DNA of 64,000 bases from Propionibacteriales bacterium (GTDB lineage Bacteria > Actinomycetota > Actinomycetes > Propionibacteriales > Nocardioidaceae): the NCBI GenBank assembly GCA_026392455.1, contig JAPLCB010000004.1, positions 496,001-560,000 of the forward strand, read 5' to 3'. Positions 54,498 through 63,257 of this stretch are shown here, piece by piece (the first letter of the stretch is position 1; every line of letters starts with the position of its first letter). Both the position numbers and the translations under genes were made by a program. The notes below the pieces were generated by a model that saw only the letters and a program-made list of their open reading frames with translations, did not search any database and was not told the origin of the DNA.

Positions 54498-55778
54498 ATG
54501 CAGGCCAAGACCCGCCGCGTCGCCGTTCTCGGTGGCAACCGCATCCCGTTCGCCCGCTCGAACAGCGTCTACGCAACCGCCTCGAACCAGGAGATGCTGA
54601 CCGCCGCGCTCGACGGCCTGGTCGCCCGGTTCAAGCTCGAGGGTGAGCAGCTCGGCGAGGTCGCTGCCGGTGCCGTCCTGAAGCACTCCCGTGATTTCAA
54701 CCTGACCCGCGAGGCCGTCCTCGACACCCGGCTGGCACCGGAGACCCCGGCGGTCGACCTGCAGCAGGCGTGCGGCACCGGCCTCCAGGCGATCATCTAC
54801 GTCGCCAACAAGATCGCGCTCGGCCAGATCGACTCCGGTATCGGTGGCGGCACGGACACCACCTCGGACGCCCCGATCGCGATCGGTGAGCGTCTGCGCA
54901 AGAAGCTGATCAAGCTCAACAACGCCAAGACCAACGCTGACCGGGTCAAGATCCTGGCCTCGATCCGTCCGGGAGACGTCAGCCTGGCGATCCCGTCGAA
55001 CGGCGAGCCGCGGACCGGACTGTCGATGGGCGAGCACCAGGCCCTGACCGCGCTGGAGTGGCAGATCACCCGCGAGGCCCAGGACGAGCTGGCCGTGAAC
55101 TCGCACCACAACCTCTTCGCCTCGTACGAGGCCGGCTGGCAGGACGACCTGATCACGCCGTTCAACGGGATCGAGCGCGACACCAACATGCGCGGCGACT
55201 CCAAGCTGGAGAAGCTGGCCACCCTCAAGCCGGTGTTCGGCAAGGGTGAGGCGGCGACGATGACGGCCGCCAACTCCACGCCGCTGACCGACGGCGCCTC
55301 GGTGGTGCTGCTCGGGTCGGAGGACTGGGCCGCCGAGCACGGCCTCGAGCCGCTGGCGTACCTGGCTGACTACGAGACCGCAGCGGTCGACTTCGTGCAC
55401 GGTGGCGAGGGTCTGCTGATGGCGCCGGCGTACGCGGTGCCGCGGATGCTCGCCCGGGCCGGGCTGACGCTGCAGGACTTCGACTACTACGAGATCCACG
55501 AGGCGTTCGCCTCGCAGGTGCTCTCGACGCTGGCCTCGTGGGAGGACCCGGTGTTCTGCAAGGAGCGCCTGGGCCTGGACGCGCCGCTCGGTTCGATCGA
55601 CCGCAGCAAGCTGAACGTCAAGGGTTCATCGCTCGCCGCGGGCCACCCGTTCGCCGCGACCGGTGGCCGGATCGTCGCCAACGCCGCGAAGCTTCTCGCC
55701 GAGAAGGGTTCCGGCCGGGCGCTGATCTCGGTCTGCGCAGCGGGCGGCCAGGGCGTCGTGGCGATCCTGGAGCGCTGA
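54498..55778 (+). CDS. fadA2: Acetyl-CoA acetyltransferase / 3-ketoacyl-CoA thiolase FadA2
   Basis: This 426-residue thiolase has nucleophile C92 in LQQACGTGLQA, His in YEIHEAFASQ and a second Cys in ISVCAAGGQGVV. AGGAG precedes the ATG. It cleaves or forms 3-ketoacyl-CoA, the partner reaction to FabG4 and HtdX on the other side of a 200-bp divergent promoter region. It ends in a palindromic terminator. Confidence 0.94.
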   Translation: MQAKTRRVAVLGGNRIPFARSNSVYATASNQEMLTAALDGLVARFKLEGEQLGEVAAGAVLKHSRDFNLTREAVLDTRLAPETPAVDLQQACGTGLQAIIYVANKIALGQIDSGIGGGTDTTSDAPIAIGERLRKKLIKLNNAKTNADRVKILASIRPGDVSLAIPSNGEPRTGLSMGEHQALTALEWQITREAQDELAVNSHHNLFASYEAGWQDDLITPFNGIERDTNMRGDSKLEKLATLKPVFGKGEAATMTAANSTPLTDGASVVLLGSEDWAAEHGLEPLAYLADYETAAVDFVHGGEGLLMAPAYAVPRMLARAGLTLQDFDYYEIHEAFASQVLSTLASWEDPVFCKERLGLDAPLGSIDRSKLNVKGSSLAAGHPFAATGGRIVANAAKLLAEKGSGRALISVCAAGGQGVVAILER

Positions 55779-55793
55779 ATCCCAGCAACCTGA

Positions 55794-55829
55794 AGAACGC
55801 CCCCGGTGCAGCTGCACCGGGGGCGTTCT
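55794..55829. terminator. Perfect palindrome terminator
   Basis: An 18-bp inverted repeat with no central spacer (55794-55829, arms around GAACGCCCCCGGTGCAG) lies between convergent fadA2 and the TetR gene. Confidence 0.88.
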
Positions 55830-55851
55830 GCGTTCCCGGGTCTGTTTCGTC

Positions 55852-56535
55852 TCAGGCGGCTGATCGGCCGGTCGCGAGGGCAACCGCTGTGTCGGTGAGG
55901 AACTCGCGCACCTGCTCCCCGGAGACGTGCGAGATCGTCGGGATGCCGGGTGAGCTCTCCTTGACCAGCAGTCCGATCCGGGCGAGCTGGAGGGCTCCGA
56001 GTCCGGAGGCGTACATGTAGTTGGCGGCCAGCACGCTGTCCTGGTCCTTGAACTGGCCGCTGGCGATGCCCTCGTCGAGCGTCTCCTTGAGGGTGCGCAG
56101 GCACGCAGAGATCGCTCGACCGAGACGGAAGAGCGCGCCCTCGCTGACCTGCTCGAGCAGCTCGGGGCCGGGGCGGCGCATCAACGTCTGCGCGCAGTCG
56201 ACGAAGGCGGGGTACTCCAGGCCGTAGTCGACGAAGGCGCCCACGACGGCTCGCAGGCGATCGGTGGTGGTAGCGGCGTCGGTGGCGGCGGCTGCCTCGA
56301 GGCGGGACTTCAGCTCTTCGAGGTAGCTCTCCACGGCGAGCGCGAAGAGTTCTTCCTTCCCGCTGAAGTGCCGGTAGATGATCGCCCGGTTGATACCGAC
56401 CGCCCGCGCGATGTCATCGATCTGCGCGTCCCGGACGCCGGACTCGTCGAACAGCTGTCGGGTCGCGGCCAAGATCTGCTGCTCGCGCGCGCGCCGGCGC
56501 GCGGCTGCAGCGGACTGTCGGCTCGGGGTCGCCAT
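55852..56535 (-). CDS. TetR family transcriptional regulator
   Basis: This 227-residue protein has a basic N-terminus (ARRRAREQQ) and HTH at about 20-63 (IDDIARAVGINRAIIYRHFS). The ligand domain has cysteines in FVDCAQTLM and ISACLRTL. A TetR gene also accompanies this fatty-acid cluster in mycobacteria. A dyad at 56549-56567, 14 nt before its start, fits autoregulation, and a similar sequence lies in the fabG4-fadA2 promoter. An acyl-CoA ligand is plausible. Confidence 0.9.
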   Translation of the reverse strand: MATPSRQSAAAARRRAREQQILAATRQLFDESGVRDAQIDDIARAVGINRAIIYRHFSGKEELFALAVESYLEELKSRLEAAAATDAATTTDRLRAVVGAFVDYGLEYPAFVDCAQTLMRRPGPELLEQVSEGALFRLGRAISACLRTLKETLDEGIASGQFKDQDSVLAANYMYASGLGALQLARIGLLVKESSPGIPTISHVSGEQVREFLTDTAVALATGRSAA

Positions 56536-56548
56536 GGTGGTGACTGTA

Positions 56549-56567
56549 GTGCAACTTCGGTTTACAC
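56549..56567. promoter_or_regulatory. Dyad upstream of the TetR gene
   Basis: GTGCAACTTCGGTTTACAC: outer GTG/CAC and inner AA/TT pair about a central C58. It lies 13 nt before the TetR ATG. It shares TGYAACTTCRG with the fabG4-fadA2 region. Confidence 0.5.
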
Positions 56568-56654
56568 ACTTGTCGCATCAGGTATCCGTGGTCTCGGACC
56601 CGGTCGTGCGGCGCTGTCGCCCGTCGGTTGCGGGGCCCGGCAGACCCCGGGGCC

Positions 56655-58157
56655 CTACCTCTGCCAGGCTCGCACGCTCTCCAGAGTGTCCGCCTCGGCG
56701 GCGGACTTGTCCTCCCGGTATCGCAGCACCCGGGCGAAGCGGAGCGCGACCCCACCCGGGTAGCGGGTGGACCGCTGGACGCCGTCGAAGGCGATCTCCA
56801 CGACCTGCTCGGGGCGCACCGTGACGACCCAGCCGTCGTCGGAGACCTGGAGCTCGCGGAACCGCTCGGTCTGCCACCTCAGCATCTCGTCGGTCATGCC
56901 CTTGAAGGTCTTGCCGAGCATGACGAACCCGCCGTCGGGATCACGTGCCCCGAGATGGATGTTCGACAGCATTCCGCGCCGGCGTCCGCTGCCGTGCTCG
57001 ACCGCCAGGACCACCAGGTCCAGGGTGTGCCGCGGCTTGACCTTCACCCACGCGGCACCCCGGCGCCCCGCGGCGTACGGCGCGCCAGGGTCCTTGAGGA
57101 TCACGCCCTCGTGGCCGCTGGCGACGACCCGGTCGAAGAACGCGACACCGGCGTCGGGGGCAGAGGCGTGGAGCCGTTCGGTTCGCAGCCCTGCGGGAAC
57201 CAGGGCATCGAGCCTGGCCCAGCGGTCGGCGGCGGGGAGCTCGATCAACGACTCTCCCTGGTCGGCAAGGATGTCGAAGAAGAACGGCTGAGCGCCCTGT
57301 CCGGAGGCCGAGGACGTCGCGGAGGCGGTCTCCTGGAACGGGCGCGGCGAGCCGACCGCGTCGAGCACGAGGGCCTCCCCGTCGAGGACCAGCAGGTCGG
57401 ACGGCAGGTCGCGTACGGCCTGGACGACCGCCGGCAGGCGGGCGCTGATCTCCTCGAGGCTGCGGGTGAAGATCAGGACGTCGTCACCGCGCTTGTGCAC
57501 CTGGATCCGGATCCCGTCGAGCTTGGTGTCGACCACGACAGTCTCGGCACCGAGTGCAGCGACTCCCGCCCCGACGTCGGGCGCCGAGGAGGCCAGCATC
57601 GGTCTGATCGGGCGCCCGACCTCCAGCGTGAACAAGGCCAGTGCCTCAGCGCCGCCGGTCAGGGCGGCGACCGCGACAGGTCCCGTCGGGGCGCTGAACA
57701 TCGCTGCCCGCCGCACGGCAGCCACCGGGACCCCGGCAGCTTCCGCGATCGCGTCGAGCATCACCGAGTCCAGGGCGCCTTGGCGTACGCCACCGGTGAT
57801 CAACGCGCGCAGGAAGGCCTGCTCCTCGCTGGTGAGCGCGGCGAACAGGGCGGCTACCTGATCGGTGCGCCGGCCGGCGGAGCCAGGTCCGCCGAGGCCG
57901 GCGATCGCCTCCAGGGCCGCATCGACCTCGAGCAGGCTCAACGAGGGCTCCTGCGCCGCGGCAGGCAGGTCGCTCAGTCCTCGCCACCCGACACCGGTAC
58001 GCCGCTGCGGCAGCGTCCCGGACAGGTACGTCGCAGCGAGCTCGACCTCCTCGATCTCGGTGGTGCCCAGCAGCTCGGCCAGCAGGTTTCGCTTCTCGAT
58101 CCGGGATCGGGTCGCGGCGAGCGCGGCGGACGTGGCGGCCAGGTGGGCGAGCTGCAT
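56655..58157 (-). CDS. ATP-dependent DNA ligase (LigB-like)
   Basis: This 500-residue ligase has an N-terminal DNA-binding domain (about 1-185) and an adenylation domain with K212 in DTKLDGIRIQ. Motif III is LVLDGEAL, motif IV HEGVILKD and motif V AAWVKVKPRHTLD. The C-terminal OB fold begins near residue 390. The ATG at 58157 is preferred to a TTG 30 nt upstream because related ligases begin close to it and AGGA precedes it. It is divergent from a 3-methyladenine glycosylase with a 44-bp gap, suggesting joint use in base-excision repair. Confidence 0.92.
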   Translation of the reverse strand: MQLAHLAATSAALAATRSRIEKRNLLAELLGTTEIEEVELAATYLSGTLPQRRTGVGWRGLSDLPAAAQEPSLSLLEVDAALEAIAGLGGPGSAGRRTDQVAALFAALTSEEQAFLRALITGGVRQGALDSVMLDAIAEAAGVPVAAVRRAAMFSAPTGPVAVAALTGGAEALALFTLEVGRPIRPMLASSAPDVGAGVAALGAETVVVDTKLDGIRIQVHKRGDDVLIFTRSLEEISARLPAVVQAVRDLPSDLLVLDGEALVLDAVGSPRPFQETASATSSASGQGAQPFFFDILADQGESLIELPAADRWARLDALVPAGLRTERLHASAPDAGVAFFDRVVASGHEGVILKDPGAPYAAGRRGAAWVKVKPRHTLDLVVLAVEHGSGRRRGMLSNIHLGARDPDGGFVMLGKTFKGMTDEMLRWQTERFRELQVSDDGWVVTVRPEQVVEIAFDGVQRSTRYPGGVALRFARVLRYREDKSAAEADTLESVRAWQR

Positions 58158-58188
58158 GGAGCCATCCTGCCCTGGGGGTACCGACAAC

Positions 58189-58204
58189 TATCGTGAGGAC
58201 CGTG
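58189..58204 (+). promoter_or_regulatory. -10 box and leaderless GTG start
   Basis: TATCGT (58189-58194) ends 7 nt before the GTG at 58202. Confidence 0.4.
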
Positions 58205-59116
58205 AGCCCACCTGAGTCGCGCGTCTGGAAACCGGCGTGGCCGTGTCCGGTCGGGGCGGTCCTGGGGGTTCACCGACGCGGCGCCGGCGACCCGACGTAC
58301 CGGATCCTGCCGGACGGATCCCACGTCCGGGCGATCCGGACGCCGCTCGGGCCTGCGTCCTTGCAGGTGTTCCCGCTCGACCTGGGCGGGGTCGTTCACG
58401 CCCGGGCCTGGGGGAGCGGTGCAGGTTGGGCGCTGGACGCGCTCCCGCAGATGCTCGGTGCGGACGACGACATCGCCGGCTTCGAGCCCCGGCACCCGGT
58501 CCTGGCAGCGGCCTGGAAGGCCCAACCGCACCGCAGGCTCGGCCGGACCGGCCTGGTCCTGGAGTCGTTGGTGCCGACGATCATCGAGCAGAAGGTCACC
58601 GGCCAGGAGGCCTTCGGAGCGTTCCGGGCTCTGGTCCAGCGGTTCGGCGAGTCGGCCCCGGGGGACTTCGGTCTGCGGCTGCAGCCGACTCCCGAGCAGC
58701 TGCGCGCGATCCCGTCCTGGGAGTGGCTGCGACTGCCGGTCGACGGTGGACGATCACGTCCCCTGCTGGGCGCTGCTCGGGTGGCGGCGTCCCTGGAGCG
58801 CGCGGGCGAGCAGTCCTTCGACGAGTTCGACCGACGGCTGCGCACCCTGCCGGGGATCGGGGTGTGGACCAGCGCCGAGGTGCGGGCGACGGCGCTGGGG
58901 GATGTCGACGCGGTCAGCTTCGGTGACTACCACGTGGCCAAGAACATCGGGTGGGCGCTGACGGGTGAGGCCGTCGACGACGACGGTCTGGCCGAGCTGC
59001 TCGAGCCCTACCGACCGCACCGGCACCGAGTGCAGCAACTGCTCGCGAACAGCGGAAGACCCCGGCGGGGGCCGCGGATGGCTCCGCGGACGCACCTGCC
59101 GGGGTCTTCCCGTTAG
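58202..59116 (+). CDS. DNA-3-methyladenine glycosylase, AlkA-like
   Basis: This 304-residue HhH-GPD glycosylase has the helix-hairpin-helix LPGIGVWTS (216-224) and catalytic Asp D242 in FGDYHVAKN. The tail RGPRMAPRTHLP looks like that of actinobacterial relatives. It removes alkylated purines. A second in-frame GTG at 58193 is possible. The last 20 codons lie within a nested hairpin that is probably also the terminator. Confidence 0.9.
   Translation: MSPPESRVWKPAWPCPVGAVLGVHRRGAGDPTYRILPDGSHVRAIRTPLGPASLQVFPLDLGGVVHARAWGSGAGWALDALPQMLGADDDIAGFEPRHPVLAAAWKAQPHRRLGRTGLVLESLVPTIIEQKVTGQEAFGAFRALVQRFGESAPGDFGLRLQPTPEQLRAIPSWEWLRLPVDGGRSRPLLGAARVAASLERAGEQSFDEFDRRLRTLPGIGVWTSAEVRATALGDVDAVSFGDYHVAKNIGWALTGEAVDDDGLAELLEPYRPHRHRVQQLLANSGRPRRGPRMAPRTHLPGSSR
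59054..59110. terminator. Nested hairpin inside the end of the AlkA gene
   Basis: GGAAGACCCCGGC (59054-59066) pairs perfectly with 59098-59110. Inside is a second hairpin, CCGCGGA-tggc-TCCGCGG. The outer arm ends 6 nt before the last base of the stop codon. Confidence 0.75.
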
Positions 59117-59138
59117 CGCTGGATCAGAGGATCCCTGA

Positions 59139-60407
59139 TCAGATGAAGACGTAGCTGCTGGCCACACCGACGTGGATGTCGGCGCCGATCGGGAGGCCGA
59201 ACTTCTTGGTCGACAGCGTGACCCGCAGACCGACCACGGCGGAGTAGCCGGGCTTGGTCAGCTGCTGGTTGATGTAGACCTGCCCGATCCCGAGGATGTA
59301 GATCTGGGTGTTCGGGGCCACGTTGATCGGGATCTTCTTGCCGGCGACCACCAGGTTGACCAGGTTCGTCGTGGCCTCGGCGACGTTGTCGGCCGCTGAG
59401 GTCGTGACATGGGCGGTCACGTCGACGGCATCCGCCTTGATCAGTCCGCCGAGCAGGTTGATCTTGGCGAGTCTCGCCCCGGTGGTGACGTCGGAGTAGC
59501 CCGGGATCGTCTTCGCGTTCGCCCGGGTCGTGATCGCACCGACCTCGGCGACCCCGGGGATGTTGGCAGCGGCGATGGTGACGCTGTACTCCTGGCCGTC
59601 GGTGCCGGTGGACGGCAGCATCACGATGCCGGTCGGCTGGGCGAGGACCTTGATGCTGTCACCGGCCGCGATCCCGGCAAAGGTGGCGTAGGCGAAGCCG
59701 CCCACGGCCGACGGGGTCGCGTTGTCACCGATCGGAACGATCAGAGCCTGGGTCGGGTTCAGCTTGATCTCGGCACCGGCGGGCGCCTGTCCCTGCTGCT
59801 TGAGCAGGGTCAGGTGCAGGGCGGTGCCCCTCGTGCGGACCGTCTTGCCCGGGATCGACTTGTCGACCCGCTGCTCGTTGATGACGACCTCGACCAGGCC
59901 CGGGATCTCGACCTTGGTGTTCGGCGGGACGTTGAGCGGGTAGGCCTTGCCGCCGATGGTCAGGCGGACGAAGGTGGTCGAGGTGCCGCCGTCGAGGCCG
60001 GCGGAGCTCGCGCTGGCGAACGAGGTGCTTTCGATCGCGTCCGCCTTGATGGCGCCGCCGAGCAGGCTGATGCCAGCGATCTTCACACCGGAGGTGATCT
60101 TCACGCCGTCACCGCTGGCCACCGCTTGCTGGCCGCTGGTGATGGCACCGAGGTCGACCAGGCCGGCAACCTGGACCGAGGCGACCGAGACCGAGGACTG
60201 GTTGGGCACAACCGAGTCGGAGAGGTTCGAGGACGCGGTGAGGCCCGAGCTGATGGTGCTGCCGAGGGCGGTGATCTGGCTGCCGCCGGACGAGCCCTGG
60301 TAGGTGTACTTCTGCGGGTCGGCGGCGCTGGCCGGCTGGGCGACGGCGGCGATGCCGGCGCTGGCGACGAGTGCTGAAACGCTGAGGAGGGATACAAGTC
60401 GGCGCAC
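59139..60407 (-). CDS. Secreted choice-of-anchor P family protein
   Basis: This 422-residue exported protein has a signal peptide at about 1-28 (SVSALVASAGIAAVAQPASA). The mature part is two homologous beta-rich repeats, about 85-205 and 290-405. Each contains VGAIT or LGAIT, an LLGG-x-IKADA motif, then NVPPNT or NVAPNT and VYINQQ-like endings. There is no LPXTG or TM anchor. Its role at the cell surface is unknown. The GTG at 60405-60407 has GGAGG; CATACT (minus strand, 60469-60474) is a possible -10, with a CCCGGTT/AACCGGG dyad just upstream. Confidence 0.85.
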   Translation of the reverse strand: MRRLVSLLSVSALVASAGIAAVAQPASAADPQKYTYQGSSGGSQITALGSTISSGLTASSNLSDSVVPNQSSVSVASVQVAGLVDLGAITSGQQAVASGDGVKITSGVKIAGISLLGGAIKADAIESTSFASASSAGLDGGTSTTFVRLTIGGKAYPLNVPPNTKVEIPGLVEVVINEQRVDKSIPGKTVRTRGTALHLTLLKQQGQAPAGAEIKLNPTQALIVPIGDNATPSAVGGFAYATFAGIAAGDSIKVLAQPTGIVMLPSTGTDGQEYSVTIAAANIPGVAEVGAITTRANAKTIPGYSDVTTGARLAKINLLGGLIKADAVDVTAHVTTSAADNVAEATTNLVNLVVAGKKIPINVAPNTQIYILGIGQVYINQQLTKPGYSAVVGLRVTLSTKKFGLPIGADIHVGVASSYVFI

Positions 60408-60602
60408 GAGGCACCTCCGTTGGATAGACGACGGGTTCGCCGAGGACGACCCGAGTGGGAGGAGTCCGAGTATGTCACTGATCCCGGTTGCCGACGAAAC
60501 CGGGAGCGAGAAAGTAGGCAGTGGCGTATTCCCTTCTGTAAACCGCTGTGACAGTCTCCGTTACACAAATCGTGACCGGGGTGCGATGTGAAGGGGTTTC
60601 TG

Positions 60603-61409
60603 GTGACGCTACGTCCTGCTCTGCCGGCCTTCGGTCCGCTCACGCTCGAACGCCTGGTTGCGGAGCTGGTCGCCGGCCTGGACGCAGCACCCCCGGGGCC
60701 GACGGGCGTCCTGCGGGTCGAGGTCGTCACCGAGGACGACCAGGTGATCGGCTGGTCGCTGGGGTTCGGGCCGGACCGGGTGGCAGTCGTCGACGATCCC
60801 GCCGACGCTGCAGTGCGGATCCGGCACGATGACGCTCGGCGACTCGCGTCCGGGCACGCTGACGGGGCCTTGCTGTACCTCGGTGGACAGATCGAGGTCG
60901 TCGGCGACGAGCAGCTGGTCCTCGCCCTGGGCTCGGCGCTGCGCAACCCGGGTGACGGCCGGCCGCTGATCGATCCGGCTGCCCTGGACCCGGTGGCCGT
61001 CGCCACGGCGATCTCGCGGGTCGACCTGGACCACCTGTCCCGGGTGATGGCGGGCGGCTTTCGCGACGTCGTCCTGACCGAGGTCTTCGGTCGGCTCCCC
61101 GATTTCCTGATCGCCGAGAAGGCCCGCGGTGTCAGGGTCGCGATCATGTTCGAGGTGGAGCGGGACCACCCAGGTGAACCGGACCGGTACCTCGTCCGAG
61201 TGGCTGACGGCGTCTGCACCGTTCAGCCCGGTGCGCCAGCCGATGCCCCCGTCGACGCGACCCTGGTCCTGGCTGGGCACGAGCTCTTGTGCCTGGTGCT
61301 GGGGCGCCTGAATCCCGTGCGCGCAGTGCTCTCCGGACAGCTCCGGGTGCGTGGCCAGGTGCTCAAGGCGCTCGGTTTCAACGCGGTCATGCGGATTCCG
61401 GGAAACTGA
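60603..61409 (+). CDS. Tandem SCP2 sterol-binding-domain protein
   Basis: The protein (268 residues from this start) has two SCP2-like units: about 30-120 (VIGWSLGFGPDRVAVVDDPA, LYLGGQIEVVGDEQ) and about 170-268 (YLVRVADGVCTVQPGAPADA, VLAGHELLCLVLGRLNPVRA, SGQLRVRGQVLKALG). The domain binds sterols or fatty acyl chains. AAGGGG lies 6 nt before the GTG at 60603; an in-frame GTG at 60588 is also possible. It precedes the mce operon by 124 bp on the same strand and may receive imported lipid. Confidence 0.85.
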   Translation: MTLRPALPAFGPLTLERLVAELVAGLDAAPPGPTGVLRVEVVTEDDQVIGWSLGFGPDRVAVVDDPADAAVRIRHDDARRLASGHADGALLYLGGQIEVVGDEQLVLALGSALRNPGDGRPLIDPAALDPVAVATAISRVDLDHLSRVMAGGFRDVVLTEVFGRLPDFLIAEKARGVRVAIMFEVERDHPGEPDRYLVRVADGVCTVQPGAPADAPVDATLVLAGHELLCLVLGRLNPVRAVLSGQLRVRGQVLKALGFNAVMRIPGN

Positions 61410-61533
61410 CAGTTGCCGTGATGACATCTTTACTGGCACAGTTCCGCTGCAATCGTCATGTGACCTGCGTAACTCTCCACGGCCAGCGCCGTTGTGAAGT
61501 CGTCGGACCACGATCGAGTAGGGGGAGGCAACG

Positions 61534-62361
61534 TTGAGCTCGTTAGCAGTTGCCGGTCGAGCAGGCATCGCCTCGATGAAGGACCGCACCCGCACCGGGG
61601 TGGAGACCAGCGGGAACCTCGTGGTTCTCGGGGTTGCTTCGCTGTGGGCCCTGATCACCGACATCGTGAGCCGCAGGTTCTCCTGGCAGGAGTTCATGCT
61701 GCAGGCCTGGTTCATGACCCGGGTCTCGCTGCTCCCGACGATCCTGGTCGCGATTCCGTTCGGCGTGATCACCTCGGTCCAGATCGGTGCCGTGGCCAAC
61801 CAGATCGGTGCCACCTCGTTCAGCGGGGCCGTCAACGGGATCGGCGTCCTGCGCCAGGGCGCCCCGCTGGTCACGTCGTTGATGATCGCCGGAGCCGTCG
61901 GCTCGGCGATCTGCTCCGACCTCGGGGCGCGCAACGTCCGGGAGGAGATCGACGCCCTCAAGGTGATGGGCATCTCGCCAATCCAGCGCCTCGTGGCGCC
62001 TCGGATCCTGGCCTCCGCCGTCGTCGCGCTGCTCCTGACCGTCATCGTCGCCATGACCGCGATGACCACCGCGTTCATCATGAACGTCGGCAGCGGCACC
62101 ATCTCGTCAGGCGCCTACCTCGACTCGTTCGTCAGCTTCTCCCGACCAGCCGACTTCGTCCTCGCTGAGATCAAGGCACTGGTCTTCGGGTTCATCGCGA
62201 CCGTGGTCGCTGCGCACAAGGGCCTCAACGCCAGCGGTGGCCCCAAGGGCGTTGCCGACGCGGTCAACCAAGCCGTCGTCCTCAGTGTCATCCTGCTGGC
62301 CGGTACGAACGTGGCGATCACCCAGGCCTACGTGATGCTCTTCCCCCAGGGGTCGGTGTGA
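61534..62361 (+). CDS. yrbEA: YrbE/MlaE-family permease of an Mce system, first
   Basis: This 275-residue permease with about six TM segments has the family motif region DLGARNVREEIDALKVMGIS (EIDALKVMG is the coupling-helix-like signature). It forms the membrane part of an ABC-type lipid importer with Mce proteins outside and an MceG-type ATPase encoded elsewhere. The start is TTG at 61534 with a strong GGGGGAGG 6 nt upstream. The stop overlaps the next gene (GTGA). Confidence 0.93.
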   Translation: MSSLAVAGRAGIASMKDRTRTGVETSGNLVVLGVASLWALITDIVSRRFSWQEFMLQAWFMTRVSLLPTILVAIPFGVITSVQIGAVANQIGATSFSGAVNGIGVLRQGAPLVTSLMIAGAVGSAICSDLGARNVREEIDALKVMGISPIQRLVAPRILASAVVALLLTVIVAMTAMTTAFIMNVGSGTISSGAYLDSFVSFSRPADFVLAEIKALVFGFIATVVAAHKGLNASGGPKGVADAVNQAVVLSVILLAGTNVAITQAYVMLFPQGSV

Positions 62362-63257
62362 GCGCCCCGGCCCCGGAGCTGCCCGTGAAGGCGGCAGCGG
62401 AGGAAGCCCTACCGCCACGTCGACAGCCCTCCGACGTCCTGGTCGGTGCTCTGGACCGGGTGCTGACCAGCCTCGCCCAGGTCGGTGACTTCGGCACCTT
62501 CGTGTGGCAGACCCTGGCCTCGGTGCTCGCCACGGTCCGGCTCTACCACAAGGAAGTCCTGCGCCAGCTCAAGGACATCGCCTGGGGCAGTGGCGCGATC
62601 ATCGTCGGTGGCGGCACGATCGGCGTGATGATCCTGCTGGCGCTGTCCGCCGGCACCTCGCTCGGGATCGAGGGCTTCAGCGGTCTGGAGATCATCGGCC
62701 TGGCCCCGCTGACCGGCTTCATCTCGGCCAGCGCCAACACCCGTGAGCTGGCGCCGATCATCGCCGCGCTCGCGCTGGCCTCGCAGGTCGGCTGCCGGTT
62801 CACGGCCCAGCTCGGGTCGATGAAGATCTCCGAAGAGGTCGACGCCCTCGAGGTGATGGCGATCCCTCCGATGCGCTACCTGGTCACCACCCGGGTGATC
62901 GCCACCAGCATCGCGATCCTGCCGCTGTACCTGATCGGGCTGATCGGCTCGTACATGGCCTCGATGTTCTCGGTGGTCGTCATCTTCGGCCAGTCGCCGG
63001 GCCAGTACGACCACTACTTCTCCACCTTCATCCTGGGCCGCGACGTCTTCCTCTCGGTGATCAAGATCCTGGTCTTCGCGACGGCCGTCACCCTGGTTCA
63101 CTGCTGGTACGGCATGCGCGCTTCCGGCGGCCCGCAGGCCGTGGGCGAGGCCACCGGACGGGCGATCCGGGCGAGCATCGTGCTCGTCGTCATCCTCGAC
63201 ATGATCATGACGCTGCTCTTCTGGGGCGGCGACTCCGGCTTCAGGGTCTCGGGGTGA
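62358..63257 (+). CDS. yrbEB: YrbE/MlaE-family permease of an Mce system, second
   Basis: This 299-residue partner permease has an N-terminal cytoplasmic extension (about 1-65) and the signature QLGSMKISEEVDALEVMAIP. The GTG at 62358 overlaps the previous stop, and its own stop overlaps the MCE gene, so the three are one translationally coupled unit. Confidence 0.93.
   Translation: MSAPAPELPVKAAAEEALPPRRQPSDVLVGALDRVLTSLAQVGDFGTFVWQTLASVLATVRLYHKEVLRQLKDIAWGSGAIIVGGGTIGVMILLALSAGTSLGIEGFSGLEIIGLAPLTGFISASANTRELAPIIAALALASQVGCRFTAQLGSMKISEEVDALEVMAIPPMRYLVTTRVIATSIAILPLYLIGLIGSYMASMFSVVVIFGQSPGQYDHYFSTFILGRDVFLSVIKILVFATAVTLVHCWYGMRASGGPQAVGEATGRAIRASIVLVVILDMIMTLLFWGGDSGFRVSG

Noticed and set aside
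60537-60567. CRP/GlxR-like TGTG...CACA site upstream of the SCP2 gene
   Set aside because: The spacing between TGTG and CACA is 13 bp rather than 8, and inner positions do not pair.
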